Assembly (NCBI GenBank): GCA_027296055.1
Contig: JAPUJT010000049.1
Span: forward strand, 113,244-177,243
From: Planctomycetota bacterium
Lineage (GTDB): Bacteria > Planctomycetota > JAPUJT01
Length of the DNA stretch: 64,000 nucleotides
Direction of reading: 5' to 3'
Below, one piece after another: positions 30,358 through 39,913 of this stretch (position 1 is its first letter; each line of letters starts with the position of its first letter). The notes beneath the pieces were generated by a model. That model was not told the origin of the DNA and searched no databases. It worked only from the letters and a program-made list of their open reading frames with translations. The position numbers and the translations under genes are program-made.

Positions 30358-31284
30358 TCAGCGATTGAGCTTGTGTCGATCGCGCACCTGCATGGCGAGC
30401 GCCTCGTAAAGCCTACCTGCAAGATCCGGGCTCCTCTTGCCCTTCGCGATCCACTCGTCCTGCGCGGAGGCGAACGCATCGAACGCACCTTTGCTCTGGA
30501 TGAACATCAGGCCGTAGCCGATGAAGTAAGCCCCACGGGGATCTTCTGCCGGGTACGTCACGTGAGTCATCTGGTCCTTCAGGAACTTCTGAAGGGCGTC
30601 TTCCCGTAATGAATTATCATTCTCGTAAGGAAAGGCGTATCGCCGGCCGAGATAGACGGCCGCCGCCGCACCGAGCGGGTGCATCGGCTCGATCTTCTCT
30701 GTAAAGCGAAGTCCCCCTGGCCCGATCATGCCTGTCAGGTACTCCAGGACCCGCTCTTTGCTCTTGCCCAGCTCGACCGGAAACTCGGCATTTCGGCAGG
30801 ACTCCATGGCCATGGATGCCAGGCAGGTTTCGAGGATTCCCTTCCCGAACCCTCCGTCTTCCTTCTGACGCTTCAACAAGTTCTGCATCGCGAGCAGGGC
30901 GGGCCGCTTGATCGTGAAGTCCCGCGTGACAGCGTAAAGCTCGGCCATGATCATCGCCTCGAAGGCCCGGTCCGCGTCGCTGCGAGGGGCCCCATCCTCA
31001 TCCGGTGCTTCCAGCAGGAAGCCGAGTCCCTTCTTCATCCGATCCTGGAGCCCACCGTGCCTGTGAGTGTTTCCGGCTGCCGTGAGGACGAACATGGCGA
31101 GGGCCGTCATGCCGCGATCGCCGAGACTCTCCGGGGTCTCTTTCGGAGCGATCCAGCGCCCGTCCTCCTGCTGGGTCTTCTCCAGCTCAGCGTAGGTATG
31201 CTTCAGGAGCTTCTCGTGGGTCTGGTCGGTGTCCTGCGGGAGCAGGATGGGGAGCATCAGGAGGGCGTAGATCATGTATGTCAC
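30358..31284 (-). CDS. Alpha/alpha-toroid (terpene cyclase/prenyltransferase-like fold) secreted protein
   Basis: TYAELEKTQQEDGRWIAPKETPESLGDRGMTALAMFVL; LKRQKEDGGFGKGILETCLASMAM. Confidence 0.65.
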   Translation of the reverse strand: MTYMIYALLMLPILLPQDTDQTHEKLLKHTYAELEKTQQEDGRWIAPKETPESLGDRGMTALAMFVLTAAGNTHRHGGLQDRMKKGLGFLLEAPDEDGAPRSDADRAFEAMIMAELYAVTRDFTIKRPALLAMQNLLKRQKEDGGFGKGILETCLASMAMESCRNAEFPVELGKSKERVLEYLTGMIGPGGLRFTEKIEPMHPLGAAAAVYLGRRYAFPYENDNSLREDALQKFLKDQMTHVTYPAEDPRGAYFIGYGLMFIQSKGAFDAFASAQDEWIAKGKRSPDLAGRLYEALAMQVRDRHKLNR

Positions 31285-33029
31285 CCCTCGTGGATCGGGT
31301 CGCCGCGGTGCAGCCGCTGGGCGATCCGGAAGGTTTGCTCGCGGGCCCTCTTCGTCGGGAACTGAGAAGCGATCCAGCGCGCCGTCGCGGTCAGGGATAG
31401 GTGTGCTGCCTCGACATTCCCGCGGCGCTGCAGCCTCCTCCAGGCTACGTCGAGCTGCTGAAAGGGATGGAACCCGGCGTCCTCGCGAAGGATCACGTGA
31501 CCCAGGGTCGCGAGAAGCCTCTCCGGTGAGCCGCCACCCTTCAGATAGGTCCAGGCGATCGAGGCGGCCTCATCCACCGCCGCCCTCTGGTCGTAGACGC
31601 CGAGCAGCTCATCGAGGAGTCCGTCCGTCGCTGTGGTCCGGGATGGCTCGGGCAAGCTGGCAGGGGGCAGATTGAGGAAACGGTCGAGATAGACGGACAT
31701 CGCCCCGTCGAGGACGGCGCGGAAGAGATCGGCAGACGGCACTCGCCTCATCCCCTCCGCCACGGCGTTGGCGTATACCAGGGTGTGGTGAACCGTGTCC
31801 CAGTCCGGCGTCTCGTTGGCCGTCCCGAACCTCAGCACCCTGTGAGTGGCGGCGATCACGACCGCCTCGGCAAGGGAGACGGGAGGGGCGCCGTCCCGCA
31901 GCCGCGCGATGAGTTCCTTGGCCGCCGCGGCGGGGTCGTCCGAGAGGATCAGATCGACGAGTCGATCCTCGTCGGCGAGAGGAGCGTCACCCGAGGACTT
32001 CTTCTCATCGAAGGCCTTCGGGGAGATGTCCTTGCTCGCTTCCGTCACGATCTGGGCCAGGTCTACAGGTCTCCGCCATGAGGACGTCTCCTCCATCCGC
32101 TCCAGCTTCACGAATCCCGGAACGAGAGAGGTGAAGAGGAGGGAGACGGTCTCCGTCGAGGCGTCGTCGCCGAGGTGGTCCACGAGTTCGGCGCACTTGA
32201 GGGAGAAGTCGAGAGAATGACCGCGATCGGAGTAGCGGTGGTCGGTGCAGGCGGCGAGGACCGCATCGAGGGCGGCCCGAGGGCCGTGCTCCTCCACGAT
32301 CGTTCTGAGAATCCGCTCGGACCCGTCCGCGTCGCGGACTTCCACCGTTTCCCGGAACCAGCTTCGCAGCCCCTCGGGACTCCGGCGGCTGCCCGTGAGG
32401 TGTGGAAGCGGCCGGCGCGGGGGTTTGTCCTCGCATTCAGTCGAGATCCACGACATCGCCTGGATCAGAGCGCGCTGGCGGTTCGCCGGATCGAGGGTGG
32501 GGATCACACTTGCCATGCCGGCGAGAATGGAGAGACCCCCCCCCCAGCCGTCGGCCCTCTCGTTCGCCCCGAAGGCGGCGCCGAGGGCGATAGGGGCGCT
32601 CGTGGGAACGTCCGCCTCCAACATGCCGATCATCGATTTGGCGATGACGAGCCGGATGTTGTCCTTCAGGCCGCGCTCGAGACGGCCCAGTCCGTGGACT
32701 TGCGGGTCGATCTTCGGAATGGTTGTGTCGATCCGGACCTCGTCACCCTCGACGAAGACCCGGTAGCAACCGACGTCGTCCGCCCACGGATCCAGAGTCG
32801 CCCCGCAGGAGATGTCGAACCGGGCGTGGTGCCAGTGGCAGTCGAGGAGCCCGTCCCGGACGTCCCCCTCGTGGAGGGGGAAGCCCATATGGGGGCAGCG
32901 GTTGTCGAGGGCGTAGAATGCGTCTTCGTGCCAGAGGACGAGCACGGGCGTGCCGCCCACTTGCACGACCTTGCGGCCCGAGGCGCGAAGCTCCTCGGCG
33001 GATCCGGCGGATACATACTCTTCAGGCAT
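31281..33029 (-). CDS. Rieske [2Fe-2S] domain protein with long C-terminal helical domain
   Basis: CPHMGFPLHEGDVRDGLLDCHWHHARFD matches CxH...CxxH Rieske ligands; ~470-aa C-terminal extension. Confidence 0.85.
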   Translation of the reverse strand: MPEEYVSAGSAEELRASGRKVVQVGGTPVLVLWHEDAFYALDNRCPHMGFPLHEGDVRDGLLDCHWHHARFDISCGATLDPWADDVGCYRVFVEGDEVRIDTTIPKIDPQVHGLGRLERGLKDNIRLVIAKSMIGMLEADVPTSAPIALGAAFGANERADGWGGGLSILAGMASVIPTLDPANRQRALIQAMSWISTECEDKPPRRPLPHLTGSRRSPEGLRSWFRETVEVRDADGSERILRTIVEEHGPRAALDAVLAACTDHRYSDRGHSLDFSLKCAELVDHLGDDASTETVSLLFTSLVPGFVKLERMEETSSWRRPVDLAQIVTEASKDISPKAFDEKKSSGDAPLADEDRLVDLILSDDPAAAAKELIARLRDGAPPVSLAEAVVIAATHRVLRFGTANETPDWDTVHHTLVYANAVAEGMRRVPSADLFRAVLDGAMSVYLDRFLNLPPASLPEPSRTTATDGLLDELLGVYDQRAAVDEAASIAWTYLKGGGSPERLLATLGHVILREDAGFHPFQQLDVAWRRLQRRGNVEAAHLSLTATARWIASQFPTKRAREQTFRIAQRLHRGDPIHEG

Positions 33030-33151
33030 CGGGAGCCATCGTAGCCGTCGACCGGCTTGGGGACAAGGCCGAGGCGCGATAGAATGGGTCTTTCCAGATG
33101 GTCGACTCGGGACATTCGTGGACCGGGCTCGTGGGGGAATTGGAGGAGAAA

Positions 33152-35092
33152 ATGATTCGAGATCCCAGGTCGTCCATGGTCGCCGCGATGCTAACTCTTT
33201 CCCTGATCGTCTGTGGTTGCAACAGCAGTAGCGGCAGCAGCAATAGGAGTGGAGGGCTCGCGCCCCCCCAGGGCGTCACGGCGACGGCGGGTCTCACCGA
33301 CGTGACGATCATGTGGAACCCGGTATCCGGCGCCGATTCATACAACCTCTACTGGAGCACGACGGCGGGGGTGACCAAGGCGAACGGGACTCTTATCGCC
33401 GGCGTCGTCTCGCCCTTCATGCATACTGGCCTCATGAGCGGGACGACCCACTACTACGTGCTCACGACCCTGAGGGGCACGACGGAAGGCGTCGAATCCA
33501 TCGAGGTGTCCGCCACCCCGATGCTACCCAATCCGCCCAGCGTGGTGACTGCCACGGCGGGGATTGGCCAGGTGACGATCGAATGGGGGCCCGTTCCAGG
33601 GGCGGACTCGTACAACCTCTACTGGGCCACCGCGCCAGGAGTCACGACGGCGACCGGCACTCAAATCCCGGGCGTCCTGTCCCCGTACGATCACAACGGC
33701 CTGTTGAGCGTGTTGACCTACTACTATGTCCTGACCACTGTCCAGCAGACGGTCGAGAGCACCGAGTCCATGGAGGTGTTCGCGTCGCCGTTTGGTCCCT
33801 CGAATTTGGGGGTGCCGGACACGACCTTCGCCGGAGTTGGATGGACCAGCCACGACAGCGCGGCCGGAGGGCTCGGTGGGGACTGGGGTCGCTCGGTCGC
33901 CGTCGATAGTCAGGACAGGATCGTGATCGCCGGCCAGAGCACCAATGCGAACGGGAACGTCGACATGGTGATCTGGCGTCTCAACGATGACGGCACATTC
34001 GATACGACCTTCAACGGGCAGGGCTGGTTCTTCCAGGATGGTGCGGCGGGCGGCGGTGGCGGACGTGACATAGCCTGGGGAGTCGCCATCGACAGTGCGG
34101 ATCGGATTGTCGCCACCGGGCAGAGTCTAGGCGCCGCCTCCGTCGATGCCGATGTGGTCGTCTGGAGGCTCGAGACGGACGGGACGCTGGACACGACCTT
34201 CGGGACGGGCGGCTGGGTCGTCTTCGACAATCCGGCTCCCGGTTTCGACGAGGACGAAGCTTACGGGATCGCCCTGGATTCCATGGGCCGAATCGTGCTC
34301 GGCGGCGCGACGGGGCCGACGGGGGGGTCTTACGACATGGCCCTCTGGAGATATACCACGTCAGGCGTCCTTGACGCTTCGTTCGGCGCGGGAGGCATGG
34401 TCATCCATGTCGACGCGGCGGGCGGCGCTTCCGATGACTGGGCGGACGATCTGATCATCGACTCGGCGGGTCGCATCGTCGCCACCGGCGCCAGCTACAA
34501 CCTGAACGGCGATTCGGAGGCAGTCGTCTGGCGCTACAACGCGACAGGGTTGATCGACGCGACCTTCGGGACCGGAGGATTCGTCCTTCACGACAACGCC
34601 GCCGGAGGCATCGGCTGCGATATCCCCGGCGGGATCATCATCGACGGCACGGGGAGGATCGTGGTGGGGGGCCTCAGTCTGAGCCTCGCGGGCAATGAGG
34701 ACATGGTGATCTGGGGGTTCGATCCGTCCGGCGTCCTCGACCCGACGTTCGGCACGGCGGGGATCTCGATCCACACCGACGCCGCCGGAGGAGTGGGGAA
34801 CGATTGGGGCCTCGACATGGCTCGGCACACGGGGGGTCAGATCTTCGTCGTAGGCTCCAGCTTCAATCCATCCGGCGACACCGACATGGTGATCTGGGGG
34901 TTCGACTCGAATGGCATCCTCGATCCGGCGTTCGGCGCCAGCGGCACGATCGTCCATAACAATGCCGCCGGCGGTGACGCGGGGGATATCGCCTGGGGCG
35001 TCACCATGGATCGCCAGGGCCGGATCGTGGCGACGGGGAACAGCTGGGGACTCAACGGCAACCCCGACATGACCGTCTGGCGGTTCCGGTAG
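33152..35092 (+). CDS. FN3 (x2) + delta-60 repeat (x7) lipoprotein
   Basis: Lipobox SLIVCGCN; two FN3 modules; seven TFGTGGWVVxDxAAGG..D...IxxDSxGRIVVAGxS...DMVIWR repeats; start at ATG 33152. Confidence 0.88.
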   Translation: MIRDPRSSMVAAMLTLSLIVCGCNSSSGSSNRSGGLAPPQGVTATAGLTDVTIMWNPVSGADSYNLYWSTTAGVTKANGTLIAGVVSPFMHTGLMSGTTHYYVLTTLRGTTEGVESIEVSATPMLPNPPSVVTATAGIGQVTIEWGPVPGADSYNLYWATAPGVTTATGTQIPGVLSPYDHNGLLSVLTYYYVLTTVQQTVESTESMEVFASPFGPSNLGVPDTTFAGVGWTSHDSAAGGLGGDWGRSVAVDSQDRIVIAGQSTNANGNVDMVIWRLNDDGTFDTTFNGQGWFFQDGAAGGGGGRDIAWGVAIDSADRIVATGQSLGAASVDADVVVWRLETDGTLDTTFGTGGWVVFDNPAPGFDEDEAYGIALDSMGRIVLGGATGPTGGSYDMALWRYTTSGVLDASFGAGGMVIHVDAAGGASDDWADDLIIDSAGRIVATGASYNLNGDSEAVVWRYNATGLIDATFGTGGFVLHDNAAGGIGCDIPGGIIIDGTGRIVVGGLSLSLAGNEDMVIWGFDPSGVLDPTFGTAGISIHTDAAGGVGNDWGLDMARHTGGQIFVVGSSFNPSGDTDMVIWGFDSNGILDPAFGASGTIVHNNAAGGDAGDIAWGVTMDRQGRIVATGNSWGLNGNPDMTVWRFR

Positions 35093-35152
35093 GACGCTCT
35101 TCTCCCCTTTCCTCAGGGGGCCCGGAGGTAGCTTCGCCGTCCGGAGATCGAA

Positions 35153-35425
35153 ATGGATGAAAGGGTGTGTTCACACTGCGGGAGACAGTCCAAGGGCTGG
35201 GCGCCCAGGTGTCCGCAGTGCGAGCCCGAATCGCCGATACCTGTCCTTGGCCAGACCTCGGAGGATGGGGAATCGCTCTATCTCTTGGGAATGGGTCTTG
35301 CCCTGGTCGGATGCGCTCTGATAGGACTCGATTCGCCCCCCGAATGCGCCTCCATGCTCGTCCTCACCGGGTGCGCGGCGATGATCTCCGGGATCCTGAC
35401 GCTGAAACGTTGGGCGTTGGGCTGA
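35153..35425 (+). CDS. Small zinc-ribbon membrane protein
   Basis: CSHCGRQSKGWAPRCPQC followed by two hydrophobic segments. Confidence 0.55.
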   Translation: MDERVCSHCGRQSKGWAPRCPQCEPESPIPVLGQTSEDGESLYLLGMGLALVGCALIGLDSPPECASMLVLTGCAAMISGILTLKRWALG

Positions 35426-35442
35426 ACCCCGGATCGCGGTCC

Positions 35443-38400
35443 TTAGTTGATTCTCCAGACCACCATGTCCATGTTCCCGACGGCGTTCTCGCTGGAGCCG
35501 GCGACCAGGATACGGGACGACGGGTCGAGGATGATGGCGCGTCCCAGATCCTTGCCGCTACCGCCGGCGGCGTTGTCGTGGACGATCCATCCCTGGCCAT
35601 TGAAGCTCGCATCGAGGGTGCCGTCGGCGTTCAAACGCCACAGGGTCATGTCCTCGTTCGCTGCCGCATTTACACTGGATCCGGCCACGAGAATCCTGCC
35701 GGACGCCTCGAGTGTGAGGGCGTTCCCTTCATCCGCTCCGAGGCCCCCGGCTGCGTTGTCGTAAGAGACCCAGCCCTGACCGCCAAACGTCACATCGAGC
35801 GTTCCATCCACATTGAATCTCCAAGTCACCATGTCGATGTCCCCGAGGCCATTGGCGCTGCTTCCCGTGACGACGATTCTGTCGGTGGCGTCGACCGCGA
35901 CTCCGTGCCCTTCGTCGTTTGCCCCGCCCCCCGCGGCGCCGTCGTGGACGGCCCAGCCCTGACCATTGAAGGAGAGATCGAGGCTTCCGTCTCCATTGAA
36001 CCGCCAGACCGCCAGATCCTCGTTTCCTGCTAGGGACCGGCTACGCCCCGCGACTACCATCCTTCCCGCCGAATCCAGGGCGATGGCATTGCCGCGATCC
36101 CTCTTGTCTCCCCCCGCCGCCGTATTGTGGGTGACCCAGCCCTGGCCGTTGAAGGTCAGATCCAAGCTGCCGTCCGGGTCGTACCGCCAGATGACCATGT
36201 CGTCGTTTCCTCCCGACCGTCGGCTGAAGCCGGCGACGAAGATTCTCCCGGATGCATCGAGGATGGTCCCAAGTCCGACGTCCTCCTTGTTGCCTCCCCC
36301 CGCGTTGTTGTGAGACACGAAGCCCAGCCCGCCAAAGGCGAGATCCAGGCTCGCATCGGGGTTGAACCGCCAGACGGCAAGGTCGGCGAGGGTGCCGCCC
36401 GGTGCCCAGCTCGTTCCGGCGACGACCAGCCTGCCCGACGCATCGATGACGAGGCCGTAGCCGAGATCGGCCCCACTCCCTCCTGCTGCGTCGTTGTGGA
36501 CGACCGACCCCTGGCCATTGAATGTGAGGTCGAGAGAGCCATCGTCGTTGACACGCCAGATGGCCATGTCGTTGCTGCCGGCCGCGCTGATACTCGCACC
36601 AGCGACGAGGATCCTTCCCGAGGCGTCGAGGTCGACGCCTCTACCCTCATCGTCTCCGTTCCCCCCGGCCGCACCGTCATTCGATATCCATCCCTGTCCG
36701 TTGAACGTGATATCGAGCGACCCGACAGCGCCGAGGGCGCCAAGGACCTCGGCCGACTCGGCGCTCTCCGCCCCTCCACCGACCGCGTTCAGGGCCGTCA
36801 CGACGTAGTAGTACGTGGTCCCGCCGGCGAGTCCCGTGTGGAGATAAGGCGCCGTTGCCGCTGCGATCAGTGTTCCCGTCGATTTCGTCACGCCCGGCGT
36901 GTTGGACCAGTAGAGGTTAAAAGATGTGGCCCCCGCGACAGGGCTCCAGTCCACCGTGATGTCCGTTGAAGTGGACGTCGCGAAGACACCCGCCGGGGCC
37001 GCGATCGGCATCGCGAAGACTTCCGCCGACCCGGCGCTCTCGCTCGAGGCCGCCGCTGCCGTCGATATGTAGTAGTACGTGGTGGCGTTCGTGAGCCCCG
37101 AATGGAGATACGGCGAGGAGACGCCCGGAATGATCGTTCCCGTCGCGACAGTGACACTGGGGGTCGTCCCCCAGTAGAGGTTGTACGAGGTCGCTCCAGC
37201 CACCGGACTCCAGCTCAGATTCACGTCCGCGCTGCCGGCCGATGCGGCGAGACCGCCGGGGGCCGCGAGCGGGACGACGGAGACCTCGACCGACTCGATG
37301 CTCTCCGAGCCTGCCCCGACGGTGCTCAGAGCCGTCACCACGTAGAAGTAGGGGGTCCCGGCGGTGAGCCCCGTGTGGAGATAGGGCGCCGTCGCACTGC
37401 CGATCAGCGTCCCGGTCGCCTTCGTCACACCCGGCGTGATGGACCAGTAGAGGTTATAGGATGTCGCCCCCGCGACAGGGCTCCAGTCCACGGTGATATC
37501 CGTGGAGGTGGCCATGGCGGAGACGCCCACCGGGGCCGCGATCGGCATCGTGACGACCTCGACCGACTCGATGCTCTCCGCTCCGCCGCCGACCGCATTC
37601 ACCGCCGTGACGACATGGTAGTGAGCAGCTCCATCGGATAGACCGGTGTGGAGATAGGGGGCGGTAACTGCTGCGATCAGGGTTCCCGTGAGCTTGGTGA
37701 CCCCGGGAGTCACAGACCAGTAGATGTTGTACGAGGTCGCGCCGGCGGCTGGACTCCAATCGATGGTGACCTGTCCCGTTCCTGCAGATCCCGTCACTCC
37801 TCCGGGCACCGCTACGGGCATAGCGAAGACTTCCAACGATGGGGCACTCTCCGAGCCTGGAATCGTTGCCGTCACGATGAAGTAGTACGTCGTGCCGTCG
37901 ACCAGGCCCGTCAGCAGATAGGGAGAAGAGACCCCCGAGAGTGGAGTCCCGGTGATTGTCGTGACACCGGGGGTCACAGACCAGTAGAGGTTGTAACCCG
38001 TCGCTCCCACGACCAGGTTCCAGGCGATCATCGCCTGAGCCGTGCCGCCCGTGGCGAGGAGACCCGTCGGGCTCGCCAGAGGCGTCGAAGAGACCTCCGT
38101 CGACTCCGCGCTCTCCGAGCCGCCGCCGACCGAGTCCAGGGCGGTGACCACGTAGTAGTAGGCCGTGCCGCTCGTGAGACCCGAGTGGAGATGGGGAGAG
38201 GTGACGTCGGCCATGAGAGTGCCCGTCGTTCGGCTCACGCCCGGCGTCGTCGACCAGTAGACATTGTACGAGCCCGCTGCCGTCACGATGCTCCAGGAGA
38301 GGGTCACGTCCGTCATTCCCCCCGCGGCCACCACTCCCGTCGGAGCGGCGAGCGGCGTCGCCGACACCTCGGCGGACTCGGCGCTCTCGGCGCCGCCACC

Positions 38401-38982
38401 CACTGTGTTCGTAGCGGTGACGACGTAATAGTTAGTTGTGCCGTTCGGCAGGGCTCCGTGGAGATACGGCGCCGTCACGCCGGCCAGGAGGTTCCCGGTC
38501 GCCTTGGTGACGCCCGGATTCGTGGACCAGTAGAGGTTGTAGGAGCTGGCGCCGGTCGCTGGAGACCAGCCGACGGTGATCTCCCCAGTGTCACCTGTGG
38601 CGGTGACTCCGGTGGGAGCATCGAGCGGCATCGCAGAAGCCTCGACCGACTCGGTGCTCTCTGCCGAGCCGTTGGACGCCGTCACCACGTAGTAGTACGT
38701 CGTCCCGCCGGTGAGTCCTGTATGAAGGTAAGGCGCCGTGACCGCCGCGATCGAGGTGCCGGTCGTCTTTGTCACGCCCGGTGTGGTCGACCAGTAGATG
38801 TTGTGATCGGCAGCCCCCGGGGTGGGAATCCAGTCGATCAGGATCTGGCCGGGGTCATCCGAGCGGGCGGCGATGCCCGTCGGGGCGTTGGGCGTTGAAG
38901 ACTTGCGCTTTCCATGTCCTCCACCTCCGCAGGCGGAGAGAACATAGAGACCGATAATAGAAAGTATGAGGCGGTGACCCAT
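35443..38982 (-). CDS. FN3 (x8) + delta-60 repeat (x7) lipoprotein
   Basis: Lipobox GLYVLSACG; eight ~90-aa FN3 modules (APxGV...YNLYWSTTPGVTKATGT...PYLHTGLTxGTTYYYVVTA); seven delta-60 repeats. Confidence 0.9.
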   Translation of the reverse strand: MGHRLILSIIGLYVLSACGGGGHGKRKSSTPNAPTGIAARSDDPGQILIDWIPTPGAADHNIYWSTTPGVTKTTGTSIAAVTAPYLHTGLTGGTTYYYVVTASNGSAESTESVEASAMPLDAPTGVTATGDTGEITVGWSPATGASSYNLYWSTNPGVTKATGNLLAGVTAPYLHGALPNGTTNYYVVTATNTVGGGAESAESAEVSATPLAAPTGVVAAGGMTDVTLSWSIVTAAGSYNVYWSTTPGVSRTTGTLMADVTSPHLHSGLTSGTAYYYVVTALDSVGGGSESAESTEVSSTPLASPTGLLATGGTAQAMIAWNLVVGATGYNLYWSVTPGVTTITGTPLSGVSSPYLLTGLVDGTTYYFIVTATIPGSESAPSLEVFAMPVAVPGGVTGSAGTGQVTIDWSPAAGATSYNIYWSVTPGVTKLTGTLIAAVTAPYLHTGLSDGAAHYHVVTAVNAVGGGAESIESVEVVTMPIAAPVGVSAMATSTDITVDWSPVAGATSYNLYWSITPGVTKATGTLIGSATAPYLHTGLTAGTPYFYVVTALSTVGAGSESIESVEVSVVPLAAPGGLAASAGSADVNLSWSPVAGATSYNLYWGTTPSVTVATGTIIPGVSSPYLHSGLTNATTYYYISTAAAASSESAGSAEVFAMPIAAPAGVFATSTSTDITVDWSPVAGATSFNLYWSNTPGVTKSTGTLIAAATAPYLHTGLAGGTTYYYVVTALNAVGGGAESAESAEVLGALGAVGSLDITFNGQGWISNDGAAGGNGDDEGRGVDLDASGRILVAGASISAAGSNDMAIWRVNDDGSLDLTFNGQGSVVHNDAAGGSGADLGYGLVIDASGRLVVAGTSWAPGGTLADLAVWRFNPDASLDLAFGGLGFVSHNNAGGGNKEDVGLGTILDASGRIFVAGFSRRSGGNDDMVIWRYDPDGSLDLTFNGQGWVTHNTAAGGDKRDRGNAIALDSAGRMVVAGRSRSLAGNEDLAVWRFNGDGSLDLSFNGQGWAVHDGAAGGGANDEGHGVAVDATDRIVVTGSSANGLGDIDMVTWRFNVDGTLDVTFGGQGWVSYDNAAGGLGADEGNALTLEASGRILVAGSSVNAAANEDMTLWRLNADGTLDASFNGQGWIVHDNAAGGSGKDLGRAIILDPSSRILVAGSSENAVGNMDMVVWRIN

Positions 38983-39088
38983 TCAGACATCCTCCTGAAC
39001 CCGATGTTTGGGTAGATCACCCCCCATCCAGATTTACACCGATTTCTCGCATCCCGCCAGGTGAATTCACGATCGTGAGGCAGGCCGT

Positions 39089-39124
39089 CCGGAACCGGCC
39101 CCGGAACTGGCCCCGGAACTGGCC
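39089..39124. repeat. 12-bp x3 tandem repeat (CCGGAAC[C/T]GGCC)
   Basis: ccggaaccggcc-ccggaactggcc-ccggaactggcc. Confidence 0.8.
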
Positions 39125-39146
39125 ATGGGTAGGTAACGATTTCCAC

Positions 39147-39199
39147 TTGACGGGCGAACAAACGTATGCTATTTCTGAATTGAAGCAAACACTTGTTCG
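39147..39199 (+). promoter_or_regulatory. Candidate lexA promoter with two LexA-box-like sites
   Basis: TTGACG (39147-39152), 17 bp, TATTTC (39170-39175); CGAACaaacGTATG (39155-39168) and CAAACacttGTTCG (39186-39199) resemble CGAACN4GTTCG. Confidence 0.55.
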
Positions 39200-39237
39200 C
39201 CAATCTTTTTGTCTCGAGTATCGGGGAGGGCCCTGCC

Positions 39238-39897
39238 TTGAAGGACCTGACGCACCGTCAGAAGGAGATCCTGGACTGGATCCTGGACGTGGTGGAAGAG
39301 AAGGGGTACTTCCCCTCCTTCCGCGAGATCGGGCTGGCCTTCGAGTTTCGCTCGACGGCCACCGTATCGAAGCACATCAACGCCCTGGTGAAGAAGGGGT
39401 ACCTGATCCGGGAGGGTAACCTCGGCACCTGGGAGGAGGTCGTCAAGCCCGTGGACGGCCCGGTCCGGAAGAGGACCCGGATCTACCCGGCGGCGAAGAC
39501 GAGGCGCCGGAAGGGGATCCCCATCGTGGGGCGAGTGGCGGCGGGCCGGCCGATCCTGGCGGAGGAGCATATCGAGGATCGGCTCGACCTCGGAGACTTC
39601 TACGGTGGAGAGGATGTCTTCGCCGTCCGCGTCGAGGGAGAGAGCATGCGGGACGCGGGAATCCTCGATGGGGATCTCGCCATCGTCCGCTCCCAGAGTC
39701 GCGTGGCGAACGGCGAGATGGCCATCGCCTACCTCGGCGAGGATCAGGAAGTGACGGTAAAGGTCTTCCGGACGAAGGGGGATCGCGTCGAGCTTCTGCC
39801 AGAGAACCCGGACTATCCGCCGATCCGCGTGGAACCGGATGACCCTCACTTCCGCATCGGCGGCAAGGTGATCGGGGTGGTGCGATCCTACCGGTAA
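39238..39897 (+). CDS. lexA: LexA repressor
   Basis: LTHRQKEILDWILDVVEEKGYFPSFREIG; cleavage-site-like VAAGRP; catalytic GESM and VTVKVF. TTG start at 39238 proposed because the 39193 start lies in the operator. Confidence 0.92.
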   Translation: MKDLTHRQKEILDWILDVVEEKGYFPSFREIGLAFEFRSTATVSKHINALVKKGYLIREGNLGTWEEVVKPVDGPVRKRTRIYPAAKTRRRKGIPIVGRVAAGRPILAEEHIEDRLDLGDFYGGEDVFAVRVEGESMRDAGILDGDLAIVRSQSRVANGEMAIAYLGEDQEVTVKVFRTKGDRVELLPENPDYPPIRVEPDDPHFRIGGKVIGVVRSYR

Positions 39898-39913
39898 CTT
39901 CCCGGAGGAACCG

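Noticed and set aside
31264-31675. Small Arg/Ser-rich plus-strand ORF (133 aa)
   Set aside because: Antisense to the Rieske gene; composition artefact of high GC.
35167-36969. Plus-strand ORFs (e.g. 35167..36033, 36127..36969) inside the FN3/delta-60 gene
   Set aside because: Repetitive because the opposite strand is repetitive; no start or RBS context or domain support.
35443-38982. DNA-level repeats as a mobile element or recombination cassette
   Set aside because: Fully explained by the repeated FN3 and delta-60 protein modules in one frame.
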